The position numbers were made by a program, and so were the translations under genes. From Ceratodon purpureus (lineage: Eukaryota; Streptophyta; Bryopsida; Pseudoditrichales; Ditrichaceae): a stretch of DNA of 64,000 bases. Below, piece after piece: positions 34,002-46,261 of this stretch (position 1 is its first letter; the number at the start of each line of letters is the position of its first letter). The notes beneath the pieces are model-generated. The model saw only the letters and a list, made by a program, of their open reading frames with translations, did no database searches and was not told the DNA's origin. The DNA is taken from the NCBI GenBank assembly GCA_014871385.1, contig CM026432.1, positions 9,726,825 through 9,790,824 on the forward strand, given 5' to 3'.

Positions 34002-37000
34002 TCAGTGTAAAAATCGCACTCCCCTGTCCAGAACCTTCTGAAGAGCCAAGATTGCTTGATCAAGAGTCTCGACAGCGTTGGTTTCATCGAATGAAATACG
34101 TCGCACAGTGAACTGTATTTCCAACCAAAAGAAAGAAGTGAGCGCACTGATGTGGAGATGATGTGGACACAAACAAGGTGGAGGGATTATTGACAAGGGC
34201 AGAGAAAAAAATTAAGATTCGTCAACTGTCAGATATGTGAGTATGTATACAACGCATTGTTTGAGATCCATGTAATGGTCTCCTGTTATTCAATATTGTA
34301 AATTTAGATACACGCTAGAAACTAAATGACATGAAATGCTCCGGTGGCGTTTTAATGTGCCAATAAGAGTTATTGCTTGAAAATTATATAAGCATTAATA
34401 CATCACTAGCACCAAATTTTCAAAGGAAATTGCAATTATGACGAAGAGTGATTACCTGTGCACCCTGCCGAACACGAATATCAACACCTTTGCTATCTAT
34501 TGATATCAGAGCAGCATCATCCACTTCCGACTCTAATGCCAACAGCTCCCTCAGCTTCTTCGAAAACCTGAAATTAAGTTCCTGCAGTTCCGGACAGAAT
34601 TCAGAATGCTATCAGAAAGTGGCACAAGCAATGCTTTGAGCTTCTACTGTATAGTCATGTCACGAATTGCGTTGATGACGGGTTTCAATAAGATCAAATC
34701 ATAAAAAGCAGGAAAAAAAATTAAGCATACCTTTAATGTATTTTCAGCCCCATTAACTGCAATAATGTCAGGTCGAGCCCTGTCGTATTCTTTCACGTCC
34801 ACCCATTGCACAGTACCAAACCCTCCCACAAAGTAGATATCACTGCATTTCAAAACCATCAGTCAAATTTCTTTCATATCTTCTGCTTAGCCAACCACGA
34901 CCAACCCACAAGGCACAGTGCTGTTCGGAACAGCTTATGTCAGGATCATTGCATGCTGAAGTAAAGGTAGATGCCACGAGGTTTTATCAACTTCTAGAGA
35001 GACTTCACCTGATATTTTCCATCCGATAAAAAGTGAAGTTACTCCACTGCTGTGACGCCCCTTGCTGATGCTTTGCACGATAATATTGATGTGCGAGCTC
35101 CTGCAACCAATCGAATGTCATTCTGATCAGACACGCCTACATGAAAGTATTAGAGTCGGCCAAACTGTTCCTAATCTAATTCATTAAGATACGGTAGACA
35201 AGGGTGTTGGACAGTTAATATTCAGAGTTACTTAGAAATGCTTCTCAAGCTGGCATGTTACCTGCTGCTCAGCAGGAAGAGGATAGACGTCTCCAAACAA
35301 TGTGACCCTTGCGTTGGCGAGTCCACTCCATCCTGGGATCTGCAAAACATGTGCGTCACAATATGGCAACCAGAAATCAACTACTAAACGGATTAGCACT
35401 AGCAAATCTGTTACCTCTTGAACGTACATGATAAATATTTCTAGCTTTAAGAGAAGCAACTTCCAAGTATGAGAGCAGAAATCAATGACCCGTCCGTGTC
35501 AATTAATGTTAAAACTAGTGTACCTGAACCACCAGAGTGCATCTTGGATCTGCTAGAAGATTTCTTGTGTGGATTGCTAACGGTGACAAAGAGAAAATGG
35601 GATCTGTAGAGAAAGGTCATACGAATCTACTAATTAAACCAAATTGTTCCCAGAAGTATTTGATCAACACATGAAAAAGGAAGGAGGGAGATAATGATAC
35701 TACAAATTAGCAGTCAATCATAAGTTTATGATCACAAATTAGCTTTTGCAAGGAAACACACCGACGGACTACGAGTAACAATGGATTGAAAATAAAAAGC
35801 TAAACAACAAGAGGACAAGTCCATTATTAATTTCTGAAGAGCAAGACATCAATCCGTAATTCAACCTCTACCTCTACACATACTGTAACTTTTGTCCAGT
35901 GAAGGTTTCGAACCATACGTCCACGATTATCCGTTGCAAAGTCCACTAGCGAACCAAAGGGGTAACCTCGCCGGCGATGATGCATACGTGACATGATTGT
36001 GCACAGATGGGCAAAACGAGCCTGCAACAACGCTTTTTAACTGTTAAACTAGCTGAGACATAAGAGGGAGTAGGCCAGGATGCCAGGAAACCAATAAGAT
36101 TATAAGTTGCCTACACTTGTAATGTAGTCACTTGAAGTTCACCAAGTGCCTAAAGATTTGAAACATATAAAGTCCTGATAAGCTTGATCGATACCTATAC
36201 CTGTTCAATGAGGTTGCGTACAGCAATGGCAGGGTGAGGCAACCCATGTGAAGAGGTTGCACTTTGCACACCACCTGAGATAGGCGTTCGAAACAGACCT
36301 GCACGACTGCCACTTGTATTCTGTGTCCCTGCTGTAGCCACAGGCGGGTTCGCCACCCCCTTGGCGCTTCCGGAACTGTCAGAAGGACTGGTGTTCTTCA
36401 CCTGTTGATTGAGGAGGCATCCTCACGTTAGAAATGACAAAAGCAACCATCAAGTATACTAGCTCAAAGCGCGCTCACTACACATCAATTTCTCAATTAT
36501 CCTCGGTGGTTACAGATCTCTCCGAAAAGCACAAATTCGAATGAAACAAAACTGTTACACCTAACCAAGAAAAAGGTGAATATCGTATCAATGACTTCCG
36601 CAATTTTCAATCATGTCACAAAACGCCTCAGTCCGTGCCTCACAAGCAAGTAAAGCTGTAGTCTCCAGAGGCAACTATTAGTTTACCTCCGAGTGAACAG
36701 AGCTTCCATTCTTCTCAGGACTGGGTTTTGAGGAAAGGCCATCTCCCGAGGGTCCATCCTGTTTCAAAGCTGCTGTCGCAACATTGAGAGCCCCGAATCG
36801 CTCCAGGAACCCACATCGACCGTCTGTCCTTCTCAATGACGCCCTTCCTCTGAATCCACCACAAACGCTTGTCAATTGCAATTGCTCAGAAGTCTCTTAA
36901 CTTAAAGTACTCCAAGATTGTAAGCCTCTGCACTCTTAAAACCACAGGAACGCTAACGACCAAGTGTCGCAAAGCTCCCCTAAAATGCGTCTCAAAATTC

Positions 37001-37461
37001 TTCAATACACTCACCACTAAACATGAATTGAAAACAATCGGCCCTCCCAGACCACATTTGTGACACCAACGGTATCACTACAAATGTTTACGAACACATA
37101 ATATCAAAATTCGTGACGCACTCCCTAAACCCCATACGCCAATCACACACACTGGATCACCATAAAAACCTCCAAAACCAACACAACCACCGATCATCAA
37201 ACGCACCAAAACCACAATCCCCCAACCACCAAAAACCCTACACATCCATCAATCACGTCCACAAACTACGTCCACGAGAACAAACACGACGCAATTCACA
37301 CAACAAAGAAGCGAGCCTCACCTGCAACCGCTTCTCAGCACCCGAACGTCCTCCACCCCAGTAAACGACACCGAACTCCTCGAACGAAAAACCTCCACAC
37401 GACCAAATTCCTTCCCGGGATTCACCAACGCGGCAGAAGAGCTCAACGTAGCCACGTCCAT
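34002..37461 (-). CDS. plastid FMN-binding split-barrel (PNPOx-like) protein
   Basis: Ten exons on the minus strand (37461-37322, 36849-36687, 36401-36201, 36021-35919, 35603-35524, 35339-35262, 35100-35009, 34842-34731, 34581-34456, 34112-34002) join in phase to give 401 residues. The first about 60 residues are Ser/Arg/Val-rich with few acids, like a chloroplast transit peptide. The conserved core includes GLFRTPISGGVQSATSSHGL, ARFAHLCTIMSRMHHRR, GYPFGSLVDFATD, SPLAIHTRNLL, DPRCTLVVQIPGWSGLANAR and VTLFGDVYPLP, then ISDIYFVGGFGTVQWVDVKE. The C-terminal part (ALISIDSKGVDIRVRQGAQ) resembles a DUF2470-type domain. This is the plant At3g21140/At1g51560 group, related to pyridoxamine-phosphate oxidases and HugZ-like haem-handling proteins. 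The enzymatic role is unproven. FMN binding is expected from the fold. Confidence 0.92.
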
Positions 37462-37529
37462 GACAAAACCTTCTCTCTCAAACCCTCAAACCCTCCAAAA
37501 CCCTCCCAAAACCTCCGCAAAACCTCGAT

Positions 37530-37538
37530 AAACCCTAA
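37530..37538. promoter_or_regulatory. telo-box upstream of the PNPOx-like gene
   Basis: AAACCCTAA lies about 70 bases upstream of the start codon of the minus-strand PNPOx-like gene, in a CT/AC-rich leader. Telo-boxes of this form are common near transcription starts of plant housekeeping genes. Confidence 0.45.
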
Positions 37539-38005
37539 ACCTCCAAAAACCCGAATCCACTGAACGCAATATCAAAGCTCGTGATTAATCCCGGATTGAT
37601 GAGATTGGGTGTAGTGGGCTGAAGAGGAGGTGAATTGAGATGTTTTTTGAGGGCGAGCGGGTGGAAGTGGAGTCTGGGGATTGGGCGAGAAATTCGAGCT
37701 AATCGTAAGGGATTGGGATCGGAGAGGTGGCGACGCAGCAGGAGGGGCCCAGTGGGAGGGCGATGGGGCCAGGGGAGTGGGGAAGGAGGAATGGCGTTGG
37801 GGAGGGGAGTGGAATGGGCGCATGGAATGATGCTGCAGGCTGTTATTGTTGTTGATGTTGCGATGTGTGCCGGCGTTTTCTGCGTTTTGGAGAAACTGTC
37901 AACTGAGAGAGATGACGGAAGTTTTGCTCGTTCGTTGGGTGGGGGGTTCGTTCAATGGATGGAGGGTTCGTTCGTTGCGCAGGGCTCAATGCGTTGATCT
38001 TTACA

Positions 38006-38227
38006 GTACACAAGAGTTGATGATTAGTGTTATATGCACTAATTTACATAAACATGTTATAAGTTTTTACTGATGATTAAAATTTTTACCCTCTATATTG
38101 GTCAAGATGGGGATCTTTCAATAGTATTGGAAGCAATGCTTTTGGTAAAAAATTATGTCTAGAGTAAAAACTTATAACATTTTCAAATCTTAAAAAAACG
38201 TAACACTAATCAACAATTCTTGTGTAG
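38006..38227. repeat. long inverted repeat with ~75-base arms
   Basis: The left arm (gtacacaagagttgatgatt ... aacatgttataagtttttac, about 38006-38080) pairs with the right arm (gtaaaaacttataacatttt ... cactaatcaacaattcttgtgtag, about 38150-38227). The outer 25 and inner 20 bases match best. It looks like a MITE or other foldback element next to the PNPOx-like promoter. Confidence 0.7.
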
Positions 38228-39196
38228 TGGTCACATTGTGGAATTTTGCAGGTCAAGTGTGGATTTTGTAGGCTAGGTGTGGATTTTGCATTCGTTGCAT
38301 TGGTTGTCAATGATGTTGCATTAAATTATCGTAGGTTACTAGCAGCTTAGGCAGAAAATAATTATTTTCAAGTTTGCCTAAATTTTCTGGAAAATCTTGA
38401 CTTTGTTTGCCCAACTTTGAGATATTATTATCTAACTTGAAATATAGTTTGCCCGACTTTGAGATACTATTGCTCTATAATACTTTGAGAAATTTTAAAA
38501 TGCCCAACTTTGATATATTATTTTTTGAATTGCCTAACCATTTTTTGCACTTTCATTGTTAGGAAAAACAATGTCTAAGCTCCTAGTAACCTATGGTAGT
38601 ATGCAATGACTTAGCTTTGGCACTTCATTTTGTTCATTGAAACTGAGTTTTCTTTTATCATGATTATGTGATATAATAATATGAGGAAATTTAACTTGGT
38701 TCAAGGACTTATAAAAAAATTTGGAGATGTTAATCAAATTATGGAATTTTGTTTCAATTCAATCTACGTACAATGCTTTAGTATTAAAATACTAATTGAA
38801 AATGTGCATATTGCTTGGGCAAATTTTGCTTACCCAATTGAAGCATGCCTAAAGGAAGAGTAAAACCAATTATAAGGTTGCATCCATGGTCTCTCATCCA
38901 TAGTCTCTCGTTTCGAGTTTATCATTTACATTTTTACATCTACAGCTTAAACAATTTTGCTCAAACAATATTGCTTAAACAGTTTTACTTAAACGGTTTT
39001 GCTTAAATGGTTTTGTTTAAACGCTTCTGCTTACATGGTTTACTTACACATCTTCTATAAGATGGTTTTTCTTCATTATTTTTTTTCAATGGATTTGTTT
39101 TCATCTAAATTAAAAGTTAATCAAGTTCCAATTGAAGATTATCAAACCAAATTTATTTGTAGCAAATAAACTCAGTTTTATTTAATGGAAGTCACC

Positions 39197-39250
39197 AAAA
39201 AAATTTAAAAAAATTTAAAAAAATTTAAAAAATTAAAAAATTAAAAAAAT
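39197..39250. repeat. A-rich 10-bp simple repeat
   Basis: Runs of aaaaaaattt recur at about 10-base spacing, then decay into aaaaaatt units. Phased A-tracts at helical spacing are expected to bend DNA. Confidence 0.85.
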
Positions 39251-41931
39251 CTACGTATGTTATCCAACTTTAATGAATTTAATATAAGATCAAAGCATAA
39301 AATACTAATATTAAAGATTATTAGATTTTTTAAAAAAATATCATCATTATAACTATTTAGAATGGTTAAATTTAAAAAATAACTAGAATTATCAATTACA
39401 CTATAGTTCAAGATTAATGAGTTGGGCGATGTGACATGTGTGAACCATCTCACCTCCCCGCTCAGTAATGATAGCCACTTCTGTGGCCAGTGGATAGTTC
39501 TTCGATTTATGATTGCCCTCCATATCAGTACATATCATTGCATAGTTGTATCGATTCCCAGTTGTTGTACCTATTTTGGCTTGGATAAGTTCTATGCTAT
39601 GTATCTTTTTGCAAAATCCAAAAACTAGTAATCTAGGACAGTTAGACGGTAAACTAACTAATTGGACAAGACACGTTTTCAATAATAACCAAAAAATTAA
39701 TTATTCTATGTGAAATTATATAATAGATTTGACGACAAACAATTATTTTGTAATAATGCATTGAAACCAAAGTATTATTAAAACATTGACCATCTTTAAC
39801 TCATAAGCCTTCAATAATCTTATTGATAAGACCATGAAAAAAATAAAATTTCAACATTGAAGTGTCATTTTTTACTGCATTTTTACATCTCTACAAAATT
39901 TGGAGGAATTTCAAATTTTATTTAAAAATAATGATTATATCATAATGTAAGGCACTAGAAATATCCCAAAAAAATCTGAAAGTAAAATTTTACAAGATTA
40001 TAAACAAAAAAATGCAATATACTCCTAACAACATTTTTGATTTATTTTAATTTTCTATTACTCAAACCATTGTTTACCACATTAAAAAATATGGGGTTGG
40101 TTACATTCCATTTAAAATAATAACATTTAAATATTTAATATAATTTTATTTATCAAAGAACTAGAATATAGTCTAGATTGCAAAATCTTGTAAAATAGAA
40201 GGTACAACAAAAGTTTGTTCTTTTTATATCATTCAAAATTAATATTTAATGTTTTTTTTAATAAAAATTAAATAAAATTTATGGATCTACTTTAGCCATC
40301 AATTACAGTAAGTTGCTCACCATTTCTAGACAAGAATTGAACCATCATCTTCTAAGTTCCCCATCTTTTTACAAGCTTCTTCAATATGGAATTGTTGCAT
40401 TTTCCTCTAAGGTAGTATTTTAGAATGGATGTAATCCTCAAAAAACTCGGTAAATCGGTCATGTAGTTGTTGTGCATAATTCCATGAAAAATAAGGTAGT
40501 CAATCTAAACAAAAGTTGTGAATTATTCTAGAAAGTTGCCAACATTCCTTTAATCAAATAGTTGAATGCACGGGGCTCGTTGGCTGATGAAACCGGATCA
40601 AGTTCCAATTGTCGACGTTGATAAGCATAACGCACCTTAATTGCTACCAACTTGTGCACTTCCATCCCTCGAACGGCGATGGCACGAAACTGGAACCGAA
40701 GAACCTAGGCCTTCCGCGCGTCCGCAAAGGATTCTTCACCGTGGACAAGAGCATTCTTCGCTTAAGGACCCTTGGTTGATGCCTTCAACATAACCTACAA
40801 GACGACCTCAATCAGCAACGGAATCCACCTTCTACTAACATCCTTGTCGTTGTAAATCACAACGGACTACATCTCAACTAATGGGTTTTTCTGCCCTACC
40901 ATGATTCTCTAAGTCTTCACTAAATAAACCAACTTGCGAAAATAAACAATGCTAATGCGGCAGCAGCACTGTCTTCTTCGTTATGAACTAAACCGCAAAA
41001 TGTTGATGTGCCATGGACACACATAATTGTTGCATACAAGCCCCTCTTAGTGCGGCTAATAATCTAATTGATCAACTATAATATTGCAGTCACGGAATAT
41101 AAAATGGATTATGTGTTGAGCATGCGTACAAGGAACTCAAGTGTCATGCCATTGTCAAGTCCGGTGCTGCCAATAAACAATGGTAATTTATTCACACAGA
41201 CCAAGTGCAATCTTTGACACAGTTGTTTAGCATTCCACCTTTGTATTGCAAGTCTCATGTCTTTATGGCCACACTCCTACCAATTCCTACGTGCAATGCA
41301 GCATGACACCATTTGTAACAGCTAGAAGCGCGTGTTGTCACTGTCTCGGGCCTTAACAGATGGCTACCGTGTAAGGGCTTTCCATTGACCCTAAATGATT
41401 TTTAATGTCTGTACTTAGGACACGCCTGCTTTGAGCAAATTCTTTAGCTTTTCAAGGCTTGTCTGGACGATGTTCAATGTTTGCTCCTTCCACTCAAGTT
41501 TGTTGCGTTTTGAAATAAAACTCATGTTTGCTATCTTTTCAGGTTGTTCCTCTGGATCTTATAGTACTAATTTGAGCTTCTAAAATGTATGTAAGTGTAA
41601 ATATAATTCAGAAAGATATCCCTAAAAGTTGTGAAGGACACACGATATAAATATACTTAAAACAAGTATAAAAAACTAAAAAAAGTTTCAAGAGATAAAT
41701 TGTTATAAATTTGACCAAATATATTAATAATAACAAAAGGGTAAGGAAGAGCAACAGAAGATGTTTTGTCAACATCTCTATATAGCTAAAAAAAAGTTTA
41801 TAAAGTTAAACAATACAAAAAAGGATTGAATTTCAAAAGAATTCTGTTCATGCTAGTTAGTTAGAAATCCTTTATTCCGAATAATTTTAACACAAATTAT
41901 AAGAATTACAGCCTTTACTATTATTTAATTA

Positions 41932-42009
41932 AAACTATAATAATTAATTATTTTAATTACAATATAAACTATAATAATTAATTATTTTAATTACAATATA
42001 AACTATAAT
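41932..42009. repeat. 34-bp AT-only tandem repeat
   Basis: The unit aaactataataattaattatttt plus attacaatat (split here for length) starts at 41932, 41966 and 42000, with the third copy partial. It is embedded in a longer taatt-rich stretch up to about 42200. Confidence 0.85.
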
Positions 42010-42354
42010 TTAATAAAAAAATGTAATAATTACTTATTCTAACTATAGTAATTACTATTATTTGTCTATTGTAAATTAATTCTTATGGTAATTAATTATT
42101 ATAAATTATAGTAATTAAATTAATTATTATAATTAATTGTTTAAATTAATTAATGTAATGAAAATTACATTAATTACAACAATGAAAACTAAAATTACTA
42201 CAATTAAAATTCTTATGTTGAAATCAATAGATAAATATTCTTCCTTTGTTAAAATTAATAGATAAATGTTGACTTTGTTGATTTGAGTGGCAGAATGGAT
42301 GTAATTTTGCTACGGAGACTCCTTCCTATCTTTGATAGTCGTAGTGATCAAATC

Positions 42355-42454
42355 GTTATTCTTTTACTAAGAGAGGGGTGGAAGCTTAGATGCGTACATA
42401 ACTAAGTTATTCTTTTACAAAGAGAGAAGTGGAAGCTTAGATGCGTACATAATT
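42355..42454. repeat. 51-bp tandem duplication
   Basis: gttattcttttactaagaga and the following ggtggaagcttagatgcgta is repeated from 42406 with four or so substitutions. Two adjacent copies are seen. Confidence 0.85.
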
Positions 42455-43677
42455 AACTTAGCTTATACTAGCAATCAGCTGGTTCAACTAATTTTGCCGT
42501 TGTTTTCCAAATTGATTAAAAAGCCTGATCAGAGATGACGTCAACCTCTAATATTTTGGGTGGTGTGGAACAAGGTGGTATACGGAAGTAGTGAAAAATA
42601 AAATTGCCAATAATCAATCTTTTCTACTTCGGTTTTGATACATCTCAATCTTTTTTACTTGAAGATAATCTAAAAATCCAAATTGAGCTCAATTTTTTTT
42701 ACGGATTAAAGTAAAAGCAAGCTCTAAAGTAAAAAGAACTATAAGGTTTTAGAGATCATATCTTTATGAATTTGTTACATTGCATTGTTTTTGTGACTTC
42801 TTCTTTTTATCAAAAATTTAAATCCTTAACAATTTTTTAATAGTGGATATGATTTTATTTTAGATAGGCCATGTATTGCTATAACTTGACATCATTTCAT
42901 AAGTCATACATTTACAACGTTAACTTCCAAATTTGATCTAAAGTGCCTCATGTCCAAATGTTGATATATGCAAGATTTTTCAATGGAAGAAAAATTAGAA
43001 TGAGTGTTATATTGTAGAAATCAATTGCTTGTTATTACTACCGCAATGTTTTAGCAACTTTTTCCTCCAAAATACCAAGGACTTTAGAGGTTTAATGATA
43101 AATGAGTGCCGTCCTATGATTTTTTTAAATTTTTTTAATTTTTTTTTTTTTGAATTAACATTTTTAATTTTTTTTTTAAATGAAAAACATATGTAATTAA
43201 ATTTTAAATTTATTTTGTTTATTTATTTATTTTTATATGTATTTTTGAAAAAAATTATAAAACTATTTTTTTTATTAATTTAAATGATAGTTTATAGAGA
43301 AAATTGCTGATGATCATCCCCTCAGATAGATGAATTACACATGATCCTGCACAAAACGAATCAAACCATCACGACTCCACAACTTCATGCATTCAATTGC
43401 ATGCCCCAGATCATCTCAACATCACACTCAACTCAACTGCCCTCATGTGCACCTGAATTTCTCTAGACATTTTTTCTAGACATCTTTGGAGAAACTCACA
43501 CATGCCTAGGGTTTGATGGAATCACAATACTCTGGACACAAGTTGATCAAAGCTGAAGTTTAGTTCCTGGCGAAGATCTGGAGCACATAGCTGGAATTCC
43601 GAGCTATGTGCGGAAGTCCGAGCTCAATGGATGAGTTGAATTCAGTAGTTCAAATTTAGTTTTTGAGCGATTTCAGT

Positions 43678-43707
43678 GAAGGAGAAGAAGGAGAAGAAGG
43701 AGAAGAA
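43678..43707 (+). repeat. 9-bp GGAGAAGAA repeat in the leader of the LRR gene
   Basis: Three exact copies of ggagaagaa end 22 bases before the start codon at 43729. Purine-rich GAA tracts are common in plant 5' UTRs. The unit is a multiple of three. Confidence 0.8.
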
Positions 43708-43728
43708 AATAATTTAGGGTGAGGCTTG

Positions 43729-46261
43729 ATGGGGTGTTGTCAGGCCAAGCCCGGGGGGATCAGCAAGGCGGATCGAGCTGCTAGATGGCGCAGTACTGGC
43801 ATTGTTGCGCTTCGCGATTCCAAGATTAAGGTGATGGGTCTTGCTCCACTAGCTGGTACTGTGATTTTTAGAATTGGGTTTGGGGTTTTTTTGAGTTTTT
43901 GGGTGGAATTCACAAAGATTTCGGAATGGTGAAAATTTAGGCATGATTGTGAGAATGTTGGTCGTGGTAGGTTTGTGGGTTTTTTCTATTGAGGTGGAAT
44001 TTGTGGTTTGGTAGTTTGTGCTTGTGTTGGTAGTTTCGTATCCTAGATGATTGTGAGAGTTGATGTGTTTGGTTAATTTTTTTGATGGATCAATGTGTTT
44101 GAGGACTGAAGTGTGGTGGGAGGGTTTTGTTGATTGCAGGAGCTGCCGGTGGATGTGGTGGATATAGCTAGTTCTGTGCGAACCTTAGATGCCACTCATA
44201 ATAAATTGGGTGAGTTTCTTCGTGGAATTGGCTGTTTGATTCTAAATGTTTTAGCTTGTGACAGGGTGTTTTTGGAGTCTTGTTAAAAATCGCGGGGGAG
44301 ACAGAGCTTCGAAGAATATTATTTTGTCTTGTTTTTCTTAGAAATCTAATTCTACGTGAACAAAACTGGAATTGTATCTCGTTTCTGCACTATTTGCGCC
44401 CATCTCCTATGAGTAGGAATTAACGAATCTTTACTGTTATCTCAAATCGCAGGAGTACTACCAGAAGAGATTGGAAACTTTATTAATCTACAGAGATTGG
44501 TGAGATTTTTCTTTCTGTCAAGCGTGATTGGAGGACGGGAATACTTGAATGGGCTTTCAGCTTTTGGTGTTGCTCTGTTGTTGTAACTCTGAGTCCCTTT
44601 TTTGGCTTTCCCTCCAGCTTGCTCACATGTGAAGGTGGTGAATGTGTGCAGATTCTAGCGGAGAATTTATTGGAGAGGCTGCCATCAACTGTCGGCAAAC
44701 TTCGATCGCTTAAGGTTCTTACCCTTGATTCGAACCGCCTCAGCCTGCTTCCAGAAGAAGGTTCCGCACTCAAACATGTGCAAACGTTTCGGTTTCAGCT
44801 AGATATTTGGAGATATAATACGATGTCATCCTGAATACTCTGAATTTTTCAAGTTCATACCTTGTTGATTGCCTTAGCTGTTATTTTACGATGCATTTAT
44901 ATCTTTCATTAAGTTTCTATTAGTCTACCCAGGGAAGTCCTCAAGTTAAGTATGCTTCATGGTATACTGTTGGGAGTGAACCCTTGCACGCTTCATCCTT
45001 TCAGAAGTTATGTATTTATATGTGGCACCCGTGCGCAGTCGGACTACTGCAGCGACTTGAGCGTTTATCAGTATCTCGCAACAACTTGAACTCATTGCCC
45101 TCCACCCTTGGAAACCTCTCCAATGTACAGCAAACGCTTCACATATTTTTTTGTGCTTCTGTTCGGATTTCTTTAATGTTGTAGTTTGTGAAATCTCCAT
45201 GCTACAGTCTGTAATATTCATTAACTATATCAACTCGAGCTGCAAGAATATTTAACATTAGTGATCGTTATCAACGTCATTATTTTGGTATCTAATCGTT
45301 ATGGTTTGTTTGACTTCAGCTGATACAGTTAGATGTGAGCCAAAACCGTCTGGAAACACTCCCCGAGTCAATTGGAAACTGCAAGTCTTTGGAAGAGCTC
45401 ATCGCAAATGGTAACTGATGGAACCTTCAAGCAAATCCTTATGATGCCATCACTTCTCTCATCCATTGCTGTACTGGACCAGTTCGTTAAGTTTGGAATC
45501 ATGTTTTTTGGTGTAAGAAGCCATGACTTACCACTGTTCTATTTCGCCAGACAACCTGCTGCAGGAACTACCAGACTCCGTCAGCAGCTTATCGCACTTG
45601 AAAACTCTCATATTGAGTAATCAGAAATTGAAGCAGGTGCCTTTTCTAAACCATCAATGCTGATATTTCTGGCAATTGCCAGGAATATCATATTATTTTT
45701 CAAAGTTTCCCTCCAATCTTGAAACTAACATGTGGTTTCGATATCAGCTTCCCCCATTGCTACTACGAAACTGTACTGCACTACAAAGCTTGATGCTGCA
45801 TGGGACACTTATAACTTCTGAGCAATTGCATCAGGTCAGTAACATCTAAAACCATTCCTTTTAGAGTTTGATTACCTATGAGGCACTGAAGTAGGAAAAA
45901 GCGAAAAATTGAAACTGAAAATTCTAGAATATTTCTATTAAAAATTTTGGACCACTTTCTTTTGAAATACTTCATAATTTTTTTGTAGGCCGTAGATAGG
46001 TTTGGTTTATAGTCTCAATGATCCACCGTTCATAGGAGTTGAAGAAGCGGAAGTTTGAAGACACTTATATACTTTGAAATTCACGTTGTTGATGACTCGT
46101 CTTTTTGGTGTGTTTATCCTACTGCGTCTCTTCAGATGGATGGCTTTGAAGGTTATGAGGAAAGAAGGAAACGAAAACACGACAAGCAATTGGATGCCAA
46201 CGTAATTATTGACTCTCGTGGCTTTGACGAAGGTGTGGATCTTCATCTTGCTCACAAGTAA
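43729..46261 (+). CDS. LRRC57-like leucine-rich repeat protein, N-myristoylation-type start
   Basis: Nine exons fit in phase (43729-43830, 44140-44209, 44453-44499, 44652-44760, 45039-45124, 45320-45410, 45551-45636, 45748-45834, 46136-46261), giving 267 residues. The start MGCCQAKPGG has Gly2 followed by Cys3-Cys4, a typical dual acylation signal for membrane attachment. About seven LRRs of the LxxLxLxxNxLxxLPxxIGxL type follow (NKLGVLPEEIGNFINL, NLLERLPSTVGKLRSL, NRLSLLPEEVG, NNLNSLPSTLGNLSN, NRLETLPESIGNC, NLLQELPDSV). The end EGYEERRKRKHDKQLDANV matches the basic C-terminal cap of LRRC57 relatives. The likely role is protein-protein scaffolding at a membrane. Exons correspond roughly to single repeats. 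Confidence 0.88.

Larger units (their letters stand above)
38228..43677. other. AT-rich gene-free region
   Basis: Most of this 5.4 kb is very AT-rich, with homopolymer runs and no long frame. A more GC-balanced island at 40560-41560 lacks a coherent frame and may be a decayed retroelement. Simple repeats are listed separately. I see no genes. Confidence 0.6.

Noticed and set aside
40560-41560. GC-balanced island as a possible retroelement gene
   Set aside because: No frame longer than chance and no reverse transcriptase or integrase motif seen by eye.
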